Shown one piece after another: positions 10,767-22,613 of a stretch of DNA of 64,000 nt. The DNA comes from Karstenula rhodostoma CBS 690.94 (Eukaryota > Ascomycota > Dothideomycetes > Pleosporales > Didymosphaeriaceae). The translations under genes were made by a program, and so were the position numbers. The stretch is from assembly GCA_010093485.1 (NCBI GenBank), contig MU001513.1, positions 633,696-697,695 of the forward strand, given 5' to 3'. The notes below the pieces were generated by a model. The model did no database searches. It was given only the letters and a program-made list of their open reading frames with translations, and was not told where the DNA came from. How positions within the stretch are numbered: the first letter of the stretch is position 1; the number at the start of each line of letters is the position of its first letter.

Positions 10767-13700
10767 TCAGATGCCACCAGCGACTCGTTCTCGCTGGTAA
10801 AATACAACATAGGCCTTCTCTCGGTCTTCCGGCGAGATCTGCGACGGCTCAAAGTCTCGTATGCGGTCGTCGTTGAAGTTCCGCCAACAACCCTTCGCCT
10901 GATCTTTTGCGATGGCTGTATAATGTCCGCTACCCAGCGTCGCACCGTGATGGAAGATGATGGCATACGCGTTGTACATGTAAGGCGGATTCATCGCAGG
11001 GTCCGTTTTCAACAGAGTAAGCAGGTCATCAGCTTGTGCGTGAGTAGCACGCGCTCTCGCCTCGCCTTCGGGCGCAATGGGTGGCTCCATGAAAGGCCCC
11101 ATATCCAAACCCTGCAGCGGGAAGTACACTGGGGTGCGGACCTTTCTCGCGGCCTGGCCGTGCGAGGCGCTGAAACGCTTGAAATGTACAACTAACGTGT
11201 CCGGAGCTCGTGTGAGAGTTATCTTTTTGGTAGCTTCGCGTTGCTTCTTGCAGCGTGGACACTTCCACGTATCCGACGAATCAAGTGTCTCGACAGAGCA
11301 GTAACTGCGTAAGCAATCTCTGATATCGCATGCCTTGTCTTGTCGGATCTCCACGCTGATGCTCCAAAAGGCCTCGTATGTGGTGCTTGTAATCCCGCAT
11401 TTCTTGCACGTAAGCTGCGACGCATGCTGTCCAGCGAAAAGATTTCCGATTAAGGAGGCGTTACGGTGCAAGTACCGATTCCATTCGATCTTTGCGGCGT
11501 ACGGTCGAGGCAGTTGCTCGCGGGCCATCTCCATCTCTTCCGTTAGATCGCGAAGCGGCGCTTTGTTATATACGGTATTTAAATCTTCGTGCATCATGTC
11601 TAGCACGAACTCTAGAAATTCCTTTGCGTCCTGCTGCTCGTCAAGTTGCCAAGTTTGGTTGAACCGACCGCATACTTTCTGTGTCGCTGGTCAGTGTCAT
11701 GGTCGTCTACGTCAAAAAGAGGGCTTACTCTAAACGTAGATGGTCGAATAGCGGAAGTGTCGCCCTTGTACAAATTTGAGAGCAACGTGGCGTAGGCTTC
11801 GGGGAGAATGCCTTCGGTGCCTTTCCAGTTGCGCTTCTGTAGATATTCCGCATACCGTCCACTAAGAAACCAATTGGTGAGATTCGGATTGGCACTTAGG
11901 CACTGGACCACTGAGTTCATGTAGCAGGTTACGCCGAAATTGACTAGACCAGTTCTGTGAAGACGATTTGATGCACCACGGCCACTTGACACGTACACCG
12001 GTGGTTGATTACCGCTCGATTGGCGAGTGAGTTGCCGCTCGTGAACTCCCGTATAACTAGGCCTAGGAACGGATGGCGCTGGTCGTGATGGCGCAACAGG
12101 TATCGAAGGCTGGACATAGGGGCTCGCTTGTTGCGGTCGTGATGGAGGGTACATCATCGATTGTTGGTCGTCCAAGTCTGGGTATCTCCGCAAAAAGTCC
12201 TCGGTCGTGCGATACATGGGCGATTCTACTTCGTCTTCATCCACCTCCTGGGGAGACTGCTCGACAACAGCCCGTCCCCGTCTTGCTTCCTCCAGCAAAC
12301 GATTTTGCTCGTCCAAGTCCATTGGCGTGTAGTCGCGCCGCCCCGAGGTTTTTCGACTCTGTGTCAAAAGACGCGTTGGACGGGGCGCGCGTCTTACTGG
12401 GCGCGTTCTCGTCTGTCCGCTGGCAACCAACGCTGCGGTCGAGGTCATCTTCAGCGCTTGAGTGCCAACCAAATCAGTCCAAGCATCAATGCCTCCCATT
12501 AAGAAGATAGGCGGCCGTTGTAGGGGTTTGTCATGGTTGAATTCATGCAAAGTCTCGTACATTTGCTTCAGCGGCCGTTCGCGTTCATTAGGGTTATACT
12601 TGTTGAGGAACGAATTCGTCTTCGTGGACTCGTCGTAGTAAACAACCAGGTCAAACTCATGACGTCGCTCGAATAAGGCCAACTCCTCATCGGGTGAGAT
12701 TACCAGTCGGTCCTGAAGCTGTTCGGCAGAGAAACCATCCTGCAAACTGGCCGGCTCTACACACATGATAGTATGAATAAAGATGTGGCCTGCATCGAAC
12801 TCTTCCCTGCTCCTGACATCGATCAAGAGAACGTTGTACATCCGGATGTAGTCATATAGCTTTTCGGCAGTGATCTGGCTCTCCGCAGGCTTACTCACGG
12901 ACTTTCTCCTCGATGAGAGATCTACTGACGCATTGGCCGGCGGTGGAAAGTAACTGTCGGACTGGCCATTCGCGTTCGGTGCTTGGTATGATGCGCTAGA
13001 TGCAATAGAGTTGGTGCGGCCGCCTGTGCCAACCATGCTCCGAGGTGTGCTACGCGGAGGGTTGATATTGCCAGGCAGAGAAAGGTTTCGCGCGGGGCTG
13101 TAAGTAGGGCTTGGTTCTTTTGGCAAAGAGGCTGCCCACTGAGTGTTGAGTGCTATCGGGGGTGGGGGTGGAAGATGGGATGGCGGAGGCATATCACGTG
13201 GACCTCGAGGAGCGGACGCGTAGTCGGAAGGCGAGGGCATTTTTACCGAAAAGTCCATGCTTGAGCGGCCCGAAGACGTATCAATCGGTGCAGCAGCGCC
13301 TCTGAGCTTAGCGAATCGTTCGCTAAGGTCAGTGACGGCCACGCCGTTCAGGGAAGAGGTGCTCTGGTGAACAGCGCGACCATGCAATGATTGAGGTTTC
13401 GGTTGAACGGGTGGCTTTCGCCGTGGAGATTCTGGCGGAACCGCGGGTGCTGAGCGACCAATTGGCGGACCTGTGGGTACGTTGGGAAGCATGAGCTCAT
13501 CGTCACGTCGGATGCGGGTGCCATTGGACTGTCGAAGCTCAGGATCACATATACACAAGAGTAGCGGGGGTCAAGCATACCGAACTGGGGCGTGACAAGG
13601 GCTGTGGAGGCAGATGCTGGGCACGATTTCGTTTGTTATCGTTTGTGATGATGTTCTTGATATTGGTAAACCTGTCCTCATTCGCTCTAACTTCCTGCTT

Positions 13701-14186
13701 TGATTAGCTCGGCCCACGCAGGCATGTTGGGCACTAGACGGACCTTGAGGACGTGATTGAAGTCTCGATGCAACTGGCCGCGGGTGGTCTCGACGCGGTC
13801 GAGGTAGTCTCTGTGGCGTGGGATGACGTCGACAACGAGCTTATAGGCAACAAGGTACTCCCAGAAAGCAGCAGCTGGTGACTGGCGACCTTGGACCGAT
13901 GTCACGGCCTGACTCATGTGATATTTTGCTTGTTCAAGAAGATGGCCAATCTATACGCGCTCAGCCCGGCGCTGGGGTGGAAGCACAGTCTACATACCGT
14001 CTGGCTTCTCATCTCATTTGCCTTTTCCGTCGCAGAGGCGGTGATCTCAGCGATTGGCGGGAAGGGACCGCCTGCATTGCTGCCCCTCCAGCCATCTGCA
14101 CCAGGGTTGGAGACGCCATTGGGGTAGCCGTTCATGGCATGGGGTGGGCGCGGACCTGGAGGAGGCAAGGGAGCAGCTGCACTCAT
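10767..14186 (-). CDS. Ubiquitin-specific protease with rhodanese domain (Doa4/USP8-like)
   Basis: Five exons: 14186..13998, 13950..13744, 13694..13581, 13528..11729 and 11678..10767, giving about 1073 residues. The N-terminal part looks like the helical USP8 dimerisation/MIT-like region (about 50-150). A disordered Pro-rich stretch follows, then a rhodanese-like domain (about 390-525). The rhodanese catalytic Cys position reads VVYYDE, so that domain is probably inactive, as known for Doa4 and USP8. The USP catalytic core has the Cys box NFGVTCYMNS (Cys about 705), a zinc ribbon with CKKC and CPRC, the His box GSGHYTAIAK (His about 1022) and NFNDD. It should remove ubiquitin from cargo at endosomes. 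The acceptor of intron 3 could instead lie nine bases upstream (13537). It shares its upstream region with VPS27, whose product works in the same pathway. Confidence 0.92.
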
Positions 14187-14684
14187 AAACGCAGCCTATG
14201 CGCAGGACCCGTCTCGCATGGTCGAGGTGCGTTCTCGGGGGCGATGCGTGGTCGTGCGTGGTCGTGCGTCTCGGTCTGGAGCAGCGCGGGGACAACGTGG
14301 GCGGTCTGGCGGGCTGCGTGCGGAGGGGTTCGGCTCGGGGGTCGTTGGCCGTGGCGGTGGAGGGCAGTTGGAGTCGCAGAGCGGGAGGAAATATTGTTGT
14401 CGCAGGCGTTGCGGAGTCTCGGTCAAGCCTGGTGACTGGTGTGCATGTGCATTGGTTGGTGATTACGTCGTCGCTGCCTCGCCTGCCAAGGCGGGCCCAA
14501 CTATCAGCCATCAGCCATCAGCCAGCTGCCAGAGCACAGTTACAAGCTCTACCTCCAGACACGAGCAGCTGCACACACATCTTCGTCGGTCGACAGGTAC
14601 ATCACACGGCCGCTGCACGGCAACCCCAAGGTCCACCCTCGACGAGCCACGCCGGCACTGCTCGCGCGCCCCGTCTCCGCAGCC
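14187..14684. promoter_or_regulatory. Shared divergent upstream region of the deubiquitinase and VPS27
   Basis: Only 498 bases separate the two start codons. The region holds short imperfect 9-base repeats (gtggtcgtgc type, near 14248-14270) and no credible gene. Such spacing allows one chromatin opening to serve both genes, but shared regulation is inference. Confidence 0.5.
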
Positions 14685-17057
14685 ATGGCGGGCTGGTTTG
14701 GCACCTCGTCGAACAGCGCCTTCGACGAGCAGATCGAGCGCGCCACCTCCTCGAGCTTGTACGTCCGAAGACACAGCTGCCTCCAGCTGCCCCGGGTCCT
14801 GCCCGAGCGTTGCTGACTTTCTGCAGGGAGGACATGCCCCTCAACCTCGAGATATCCGATGTCATTCGCTCCAAAACAGTGCAGCCTAAAGAGGCCATGC
14901 GCGCTCTGAAGCGCCGCATAGGAAACAAGAACCCCAACGTCCAGCTGGCCGCGCTCAACGTACGCCACCACCGAACCATGGCAACTTTCGGCTGCTGACT
15001 TGCACAGCTTACCGATACCTGCGTCAAGAACGGCGGCTCCCATTTCACCCAGGAGATTGCCTCCCGCGAGTTCCTCGATAACCTTACCTCGCTACTCAAG
15101 GCCCCCGGCGCCGTTGCCCCAGACCAATCCGTGAAGAACAAAATGCTCGAGTTGATCCAGTCGTGGGCACTCGCCGCCGAGGGGAGGAGCAGCCTTAGCT
15201 ACCTCAACGAAGTGTACTATTCACTCCAGCGGGAAGGCTTCCATTTCCCACCAAAGGAACATATCGCTAGCAGCATGCTGGACAGTAGTGCGGTATGCTT
15301 AGATTACCCTTGCCTTCTTATGCGTGGTGCGGTACTGACTGCCACTGTAGCCCCCGGAATGGACCGACTCAGACGTCTGCATGCGATGCCGAACAGCCTT
15401 CACCTTCACAAACCGCAAACATCACTGTCGGAACTGCGGAAACGTCTTCTGCGGGTCTTGCTCGAGCAAGAACATTCCACTTCCACATCTCGGCATCATG
15501 GACCCGGTGCGCGTGGACGATGGATGCTACGAGAAGTTGATGAAAAAATCCCGGGGTACTCCGGTCCCAAGAGGCTTGGATGCCACCAAGCCCAGCCGTA
15601 CCTTGTACCAGGGTTCCATGGAGCCGCGGAACCCTCGTGTCGAGGACAGCTTTGATGCCGACTTGAGGCGAGCGCTAGAAATGAGCCTGGAAGACGCAAA
15701 GGGGCACAGCGGAGCCGGCTTCGTGTCACAGTCGCAGTTACAGTCGGCAAAGTCGCCAACCATAAACGGAACTTCGAAACCAACACAAGAGGAAGACGAC
15801 CCAGATCTCGCTGCAGCCATTGCTGCCTCGTTGGCCGATATGGAGGAGCAGAAGAAACAATACGCAGCCACTCTACGGCAGCAAACATCAGCATCGAACG
15901 GGGCACCTGTTATGGCGCCCAAGAACGATTACGAATTGACCCCGGTGGAGGCTGAGAACATAAATTTGTTTTCTACATTGGTAGACCGGCTACAGCATCA
16001 GGCACCCGGGACCATCCTGCGAGAACCACAGATTCAAGAGTTATACGAAAGCATCGGCAAATTGCGACCAAAACTCGCGCGGACTTATGGAGAGACTATG
16101 AGCAAGCATGATACCTTACTGGACCTACACGCCAAGCTGTCAACAGTCGTACGTTACTACGACCGGATGCTTGAAGAGCGTCTGTCCAACACGTACAACC
16201 AGGCCGGCGCAATGTATGGCTTGCCACCTGCCAACCAGCGCGCCGCCTCCAACTTGTACCCCAGCATTCAATCCGGGGCACCGTCAGACCCTCAAGCTGG
16301 CGAGAATTTTTACACTGGAAATGCGGACCCGTACGCCCGACCACAGTCCTACGGTGGCGGTTACCAACAAACACCACAGCCGTCATACACTCAGTATGAC
16401 AAGCGTGCGTCCGTGCCACCACAGCAATACACCGCTCCGCCCCCGGAGCAGTACCAGCAGCCGGCCCAGCCATACCCCAACCTGTCGCAACCACCTCCCA
16501 GCACAACTTACCAAAAGCCTGCGTCTCCCCAGCTCCAACGACAGGCGTCCACTCAACAATACCCCCTGCAACCCCACTCAGCCTATCCGCCCCAGGCGCC
16601 CCCGTCGACAGTATCCGACGCCGAGAGCGCAAACTACTACTACGGCGACACAAACGCGGCACCGTCTGCACCGCCCGTACAGCGCACGCAGAGCTTTACC
16701 TCACAACCGCCGCACGCACCCGCCCCTTCATCCCCCGACATGTACCGCGCGCCCCCAGTGCAAACGCCCCTGTCGCCGCCCATCCAACCCGCCACCGCCC
16801 CGCAGAACCCTTCCTATCCCTCTCACCAGCAACAGGCGCCTACGCCGTACCAGCAGGCCCCGCCGCCGCCGCAGCAGCACTGGCAACAGCCGCCGCAGCA
16901 ACAACAACCACCGCCGCAGCAGTCTTCTGGTCCGGCACCATGGCAGCCGGCGCCGTATGCGCAAGGTGGCTACGGCCCCGAGAGCTTCCCCCCCGCACCG
17001 CAGCACCAGCTGCCCGTCCAGCAAAAGGTCATCGACGAGCCGCTGATCGACTTGTAA
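14685..17057 (+). CDS. VPS27: Vps27, ESCRT-0 subunit (VHS, FYVE, UIM)
   Basis: Four exons: 14685..14758, 14827..14959, 15008..15292 and 15351..17057, giving 732 residues. A VHS domain covers about residues 10-150. The FYVE finger begins near 167 with WTDSDVC and the basic patch RKHHCRNCG that binds phosphatidylinositol 3-phosphate. Two ubiquitin-interacting motifs follow, [11 protein letters not shown] (about 266-276) and [10 protein letters not shown] (about 316-325). A coiled region then leads to a very Pro/Gln-rich tail ending in LIDL, a clathrin-box type terminus. Vps27 gathers ubiquitinated membrane cargo on endosomes with Hse1 and recruits ESCRT-I. All three introns were placed by GT..AG signals and phase, and each restores conserved sequence. 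HSE1 itself begins at 63477. Confidence 0.96.
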
Positions 17058-18171
17058 CCTGCGCAAAGCGTCGTGCGAAGGTTTCGCGCGGGGCCGCGAG
17101 AAAGAGTTGGGTGTATCGCATCTGCGGCTCGAGGCGCGCCGGCACGATCCCCGTACTAACACGTACTAACACAGACAACAGGCTGAGTACCACCAGGGCC
17201 TGCGTATTGCCTGCCGCGGGGGTAACACGCCGTACTGAGACTTTGTCAGCTGGGTGCAGCGTTGTTCGTGTGTTGTGTAGAAGGATGCGGGATTTGGATC
17301 GCGCAGGGGAGGTTGTCCGTAGGTCATGTGAATGTGCATGAGATGAAGATAGATACCCTCCAGATGGCGAAATACGAACACGTCTTCGTACCGGATGGTT
17401 TTGGGTCGCTGCTTCGTGAGTTGATGTGATTAATGCCGTTGCAAGGCGCAGGTGTGAGGCACTCGGGAGGAATCTGTCAACATTTTTGAATTCGATAGAT
17501 TTCGGACGACGTGGTCGCCTCTCTGTATGGTATCCACAACCGCGTACAAATATATACTGGAACCTTTTCATTTCGCGCTCTCTTTCAGCACCTTGTGTAT
17601 AGATCCGCCCGGTTCCCTGGGACGCCTGCCAACTCCGAGCCCCTCGCCCAAAGGTGGCTATGCAATGACGGGAAAAAGATCAACGAGCCATCCAGCTCTG
17701 AAAAATAAATCCTCAAGCTCTGTGGAAGAGCGAGGTTGAAAAGTTGGTATCGACGCGAGTGAAAAGCGCTAGAACTGCTGCGCCGGGTTGGAAATGGGCC
17801 GAAGAAACGAATGTATATGAATGAAGCCTCCCGAAGGCAGGATAAAGTAGGAATCTGAAGAAAGTCGCCAAAGCGAACAAAACAACTCTTTGGGGTATGG
17901 ACGTCAGACACATTATGCCGTCAAGATAGTAAAACTCATGGAATCGAGATCCAATGCTCGGGTAGATAAGCCGCTAGCTCGTGTCGCCCAAACACTGCGT
18001 GGGACGGAAATGCTGCCCGCTAACTGTTGAGTACACCGTCGATGGAGGTGGTAGCAGATCTGCGAGAGCGTCTCGGGGCAACTCTCGCGGCGCGGCGGCC
18101 TTCGCTTCTGAAGCCCAGCCTGGCCAAGCCACGCGAAGGGGGGCGGGAGATGTTCCAGTGCAAGGCGGCAC
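17058..18171. other. Convergent intergenic region, no gene seen
   Basis: This is the 3' side of both VPS27 and the glycosyltransferase gene. A 180-codon minus-strand ORF (17029-17571) and several shorter ones overlap one another and show no motif or intron structure. Confidence 0.5.
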
Positions 18172-20160
18172 TCACACGTACTCAGGCCAATAGTTGTACG
18201 GCATCAGGCTGGGACCGGTCCATTTCTCGCCGTAGAGATTTACGCGTTCGCCAGCGAAGAAGCCATCCTGTGCTTGCTCGAGAATTGACAGCCAGGACGA
18301 GGGTTCAGGATGTTTGAGCCACTGGTTCGACGTTAGCTTTGGTTTGGGCTGCCAAACATGGAGGCGTGGTTTTCTTTGGAACGCGGGGGTGGGGAGCGCG
18401 ACTAGCGCAACGCGAAGGAGTTAGCTCACCTGGTTGTGGATGTGGTACGTCCAAGCGCCACGGAAGAAGTTTTCGAGGGTGCGGTTGTTGGGAGGGAATT
18501 TGTCCTCGGTCAGTACGTAGTCTGCGACAACACCGGCTTTGCGCAATTCCACTTCTTCATCCAGAGTCGCTTGGAAAGAGTCCATATGCTCGGATTTGGG
18601 GGTTGGTGCCGAGGCTGAAGCGGGCGCATTCTCCACGTCTTCGCGACCTCGCTTGCGCAGCTCGTTTGACTGCGTCTCCTTTAGATCAAGCGTTTTCAGT
18701 TGGGGCCCATCGTAGCTCTCCCATTCGTCCTTGAGTGCTCCTTCTCTGCCTCTGAAAGCAGCACCGTAGTCCCGCAGGCAAGGAACAGTGCACCGCCCTT
18801 CGCGGTCCCAGTTGAACTCTGTCCAGATGGGATCGAACGCGGCTGTTTCCAGCATCAGGAACTCTTGGTCGCGGCTTTCTTTCCAGGCCATGCGGCCCAA
18901 TACTCGCGGGTGGAAGTTGAGACCCATGCGAATTCCGCCGTACAGCATGTAGGCTGAGATGGAGGAGTTGGCAGTGAGTGACATGATAGCGGTGTTGTAG
19001 TCTCCAGGGTGGGGGTGGGCAGCCCAGCGCTCAGCAAATGCGTGCTCTTTAGGAAGGAGGAGGGGGCGCATATCTCTGAGCATCAGTACATCCATGTCAA
19101 AGTAAGCCCCGCCGTGGATGTGTAGGACCACGAATCGAACCGCATCCGAGACAGCCACGGGCAAGAACGTCATTTGTTTTGGTGTCAGCACCAGCCACTG
19201 CTGTCCATCCTTGTCCTCAACGATGTTCTCGGCAACGGCCTTCTCGCCCTGGGGATTCGGTCTTCCGGGGGTACTGTAGTAGCCGTAACCGTTCCTGTTG
19301 TCCTCGTCCTTGGGGAGCGGAATTCTCGAGGGAAACTTCCAGGCCTTGAGCACTACATCACCGCGCTCAACGAATGGCAGGAACCTGGCGAACAGCGCAT
19401 CCTTGTTAAGCATGTCGTCCACCGCATGCGGGTTTCGGTCACTGTCAAGCCAAAGCCAGAGTCGCGAGCAGGCCAGGTTCTGAGTGTAGAGATAGCTCTT
19501 GATGAAGACTTCGACACGCCAGGTAGCAGGGCCAGTCCAGTAAACATGATAGGGGACAATGGGTCCAGGGCAAGTGCCAATGTTTGACCCGTTGGCGGGT
19601 TTTGCTTGGTCCACTAGGACATACTTGTCCAGAGTCCTGCCATGGCCGTCGGCATCTACGTATTCTGCTTGGCGGGGATCCTGGGCACTCGCGCGCTCAG
19701 CGTGCTCCGGGAGTGTGTAGTAGCGCTCCTCGTCGTTTGCGAAGAATTGCAGGCAGTCAAAGACATTGCGCATCTTCTCGATGCCCGTGTATGTGCCTCT
19801 GCACTCCTCGACTAGCATGTGCAGGTCGGCCTCGGTGTCGACGTGAGGGCGCGGTCCCATGTAATCGTCCTTGGCCTTGACGGCGCTCGCGGGGCGGTTG
19901 AAGACATTGGCGTGGGGGTTGATGGTGACGGTCTTGGTGGAACTGGCAAACTTGACCTGGACTCCTGACTTTGTGGTCTTGATCAGCTCAGTGGGACCCG
20001 TCTTGTCGAGGAAGGCTGGAATTCCGAGCTTCCCTTTGGCGCCCACGTTGGAGTCGCTCACAAGGGTTATGATTCCATAGAGTATGGCATACACTCCGGC
20101 TGCCAGCACCAGGTTCTTCAGCAGCACGAAGAAGGCCCTTGTACGCGAGCTCTCGGCCAT
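18172..20160 (-). CDS. Type II membrane glycosyltransferase with DXD motif (GT32-like)
   Basis: Two exons: 20160..18430 and 18321..18172, giving 626 residues. The start is the ATG of MAESSRTRAF, directly before a single hydrophobic anchor (about residues 10-34). A longer reading frame upstream to 20607 crosses a hexanucleotide repeat and is more likely 5' leader. The lumenal part carries YHVYWTGP, LWLWLDSD and the sugar-nucleotide motif GGAYFDMDVLML (DMD about 355-357), typical of the Gly_transf_sug/GT32 group. These enzymes add sugars to glycans in the Golgi with a metal-bound nucleotide sugar. The second exon supplies the last 49 residues and ends NYWPEYV. The exact linkage made cannot be read from sequence. 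Confidence 0.85.
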
Positions 20161-20825
20161 GGTGACTGTGGCTGGGGGGAGCACCCCGTCGCGGCTTTGT
20201 CCAACGACTAGCGACGGTTCTCCAAGATTGGTTGCTCCTCGGTGGTGTGGTGTTCGTAGGGGTATATAGACACTACTGTGCGGCGAGAGGAGAGTGGAGG
20301 AGAGTGGAGGCAAGAGCGGTGGTGGACTCTGGTGCGGGTGGCAGTGCTCCCAAGGGGCTGGGCGTCGCAGTCGCAGTCGCAGTCGCAGTCGCAGTCGCGG
20401 CAGGCACACCAAGCACAACAGGAAAGCGCAGGTATGCAGGCGGCAGGGACAAAGAATGGACAAGAAGACGAAGGAGCAGAAGTTCCGAAGGAGAGGAGGG
20501 CAGCAGCAGAGGGCGTGGATAGGCGAGGGCGCAGATTCGACGGCAGACGGCTCCCGTGCAATTGGGCACGCTGGGGGTTCCGACGGCGCTTGGCTGCAAG
20601 TGTCCAAGTGCCCTCCGCCTGCCCTCGAATCAAATTAAACGGCCCCAGCTGCTACCTTCTAGGTCGTGCCTTCCCCTGATGGTGGCGGCCCAGACGACGC
20701 TGCCGCAGCTGCCAAACGAGGGCCTGAGTACTCGTCCGTACTGACCGAGTCTACAACACCGCCTCTCCTTCAACCACCACAACGCACCGCGCCCCGACCT
20801 CTCACCTCTCACCTCTCGCCTCTCG
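20161..20825. promoter_or_regulatory. Divergent upstream region with a hexanucleotide repeat
   Basis: The region lies between the glycosyltransferase start and the likely start of the hydrolase-fold gene. It contains the GTCGCA repeat at 20364-20399. A minus-strand reading frame continues upstream from the glycosyltransferase across it but has low-complexity, leader-like content. No separate gene is supported. Confidence 0.4.
20364..20399. repeat. Hexanucleotide tandem repeat (GTCGCA)n, six units
   Basis: Six near-perfect copies of GTCGCA lie 204 bases upstream of the glycosyltransferase start codon, probably in its 5' leader. On the opposite strand the unit reads TGCGAC. Such short tracts often vary in length between strains. 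Confidence 0.9.
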
Positions 20826-22545
20826 ATGCGTCCTCTGCTGCGCCCGTGGACAACACGTCGCAGCCCTTCTGCGTTCCCTCTCGTGCTGGTGCGCCCCTTC
20901 TCAGCCGCGCATGCCCTACCCCGCTGCGAACGCCTTCATGTCCCGTGTCGGTCAAGCGGCTCCCTCCGCGTCGAGTAAGTGGCCTCGTTTTCGCCTGTCC
21001 AAGTGCGCAGCCTCGTCTGCCGGCTGTCCTTGATCCTGCGCCCTGCTGCAGCCTCTGCTGTACGATGACCTCACACAACGCGGCTCGCGTGCAGCCCTTC
21101 GACTCTGACCTGTTTGTCGCACCTAGCCACTGTTTGCATGGTCCCCAGAGTGACGGTGCTGCCACTACCTAGTCCTACTCGCAAACTGCTGCTGTGCACA
21201 AGACTTGTGCTCTGCTCCAAGGTCGCACGAGACACATCCCGCCAAAGTCAATGTGAGCTTCGCATAAGACATGAACATATCCGAAATAGGAGTGCCACAG
21301 ACTCGCCATGGACAAGCCTATCGACGCCTGACTGACTGAGACTCTGCTAGCGTTTTCCATTCGTCAACGCCCTCCTCTCCAGTCTTGCTATATCTGCCGC
21401 CGGGCCCTGTCATTCCCGAGTCTGCAGAGGAACAGGACCGTGTCATCTCAACGCTTTCCGCGACAAGCGGTGCAACCATCGCAAGAGTCAACTACCGGGC
21501 TTCATCACAATTCCAGTTTCCAACGCCCATTCACGATGTGCTACTAGGCTACGACTGGGTCCGCCAAAACTTGCTTCAGGATGGATTTTCACGCCCAGTC
21601 ATCGGTCGCCTGGGTGTCTGCGGAGAGCTCGTAGGCGGTTCCTTGTCTGTGATGCTTGCTCTGACAGAATGTCGCCCTGGTGAAAGCCGTATCACTGCCA
21701 CCGCCGTCAACAACCCTATAGTAGACTGGCTGTTCCCAGATGGCCTACCCACTGTAGCCGAAGCAGAGCTCCTCGAGCCAGCAGCTCCAGACGAGACCGC
21801 AATGTTTGCTGATGAGGACCCCATGGCCTTGACAGATCGTACCCAGCCTGACTCTCATACTAACCGTTCTATGAAAAATCAAAAGCGATCAGCCAAACCA
21901 CCCCCACCCAATGCGTGGCAGCTGTACGGTGATGACACTTCGATTCCCACGGTCACTTTGTCTGCTGAACGAGATGTGCTCTTCCGCAGACCCGAGGATG
22001 TTTTCGATCGATTCGCATCCCCAATCCACTTTTTTCGCTCTCCGCACGGTCTGCTGCTGTATCCTAAGCAAGATGATATGTGGGCTTCGGAGCAGCCGGA
22101 CACTCCGTTGGACATTGAGACTCGCATGGACCTCAGCCATTACCAGTCCTACGACTTTTCACCCCCAGCCCCTGAGCTGCCGGTGCTTGCTAGATGCCGA
22201 GCGTACGCGCGCATCTACCCACCTGCCGGCTCGAATCTGAGCTTACCAGAGTGGCGCATCACCGCAGGGTCGCAGAGTCCATTGCTAGACCAAGCATCGG
22301 ACTTGACCAAGATGATTAGACGAAGTGTGGCTCGTCATACCTTGAAGAAGAGGGCGGGCCGCTTAAGATGGCAAGATTCCGCCGAGAAGGAGTACTATGA
22401 AGATTACGCAAAGGGCAGGGTAGCTTTGGAAACTTTTGACGGCGCTGGCCTTTGGGCAGATCAAGCAAACAACAAGCAGTGGCAAGCACAAGTTGAGCAA
22501 ATCGGTGGATGGATGAAGGAAGTTTTAAAACCTGAGTTCGTTTGA
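20826..22545 (+). CDS. Alpha/beta hydrolase-fold protein with atypical nucleophile elbow, possibly mitochondrial
   Basis: The large last exon is clear: it opens after the acceptor at about 21353, reads through LLYLPPGPVIPES and ends at 22545. The preceding exon probably ends at the gtgagc donor near 21251, because its frame gives HIPPKSI just before the hydrolase strand. A likely first exon is 20826..20974, ending at a perfect gtaagt. It starts MRPLLRPWTTRRSPSAF, an Arg/Ser-rich presequence-like N-terminus. The middle of the model, about 20975-21200, is not settled. The body shows NYRASS, then LGVCGELVGGSL where a Ser nucleophile elbow (GxSxG) would be expected, and later SAERDVLF. The position holds Cys, as in dienelactone hydrolases, or the protein is inactive. 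No substrate can be named. It converges with the next gene with a gap of only 68 bases. Confidence 0.65.
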
Positions 22546-22613
22546 TACACTCAAAAAGAACATCTGAAAGTGTACAATACAAAAATATGATACCCCTTCG
22601 AATTGGAACTGGC

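Noticed and set aside
16108..17046. 312-codon ORF in another frame of VPS27
   Set aside because: It lies fully inside the Pro/Gln-rich tail of VPS27 and is a low-complexity shadow.
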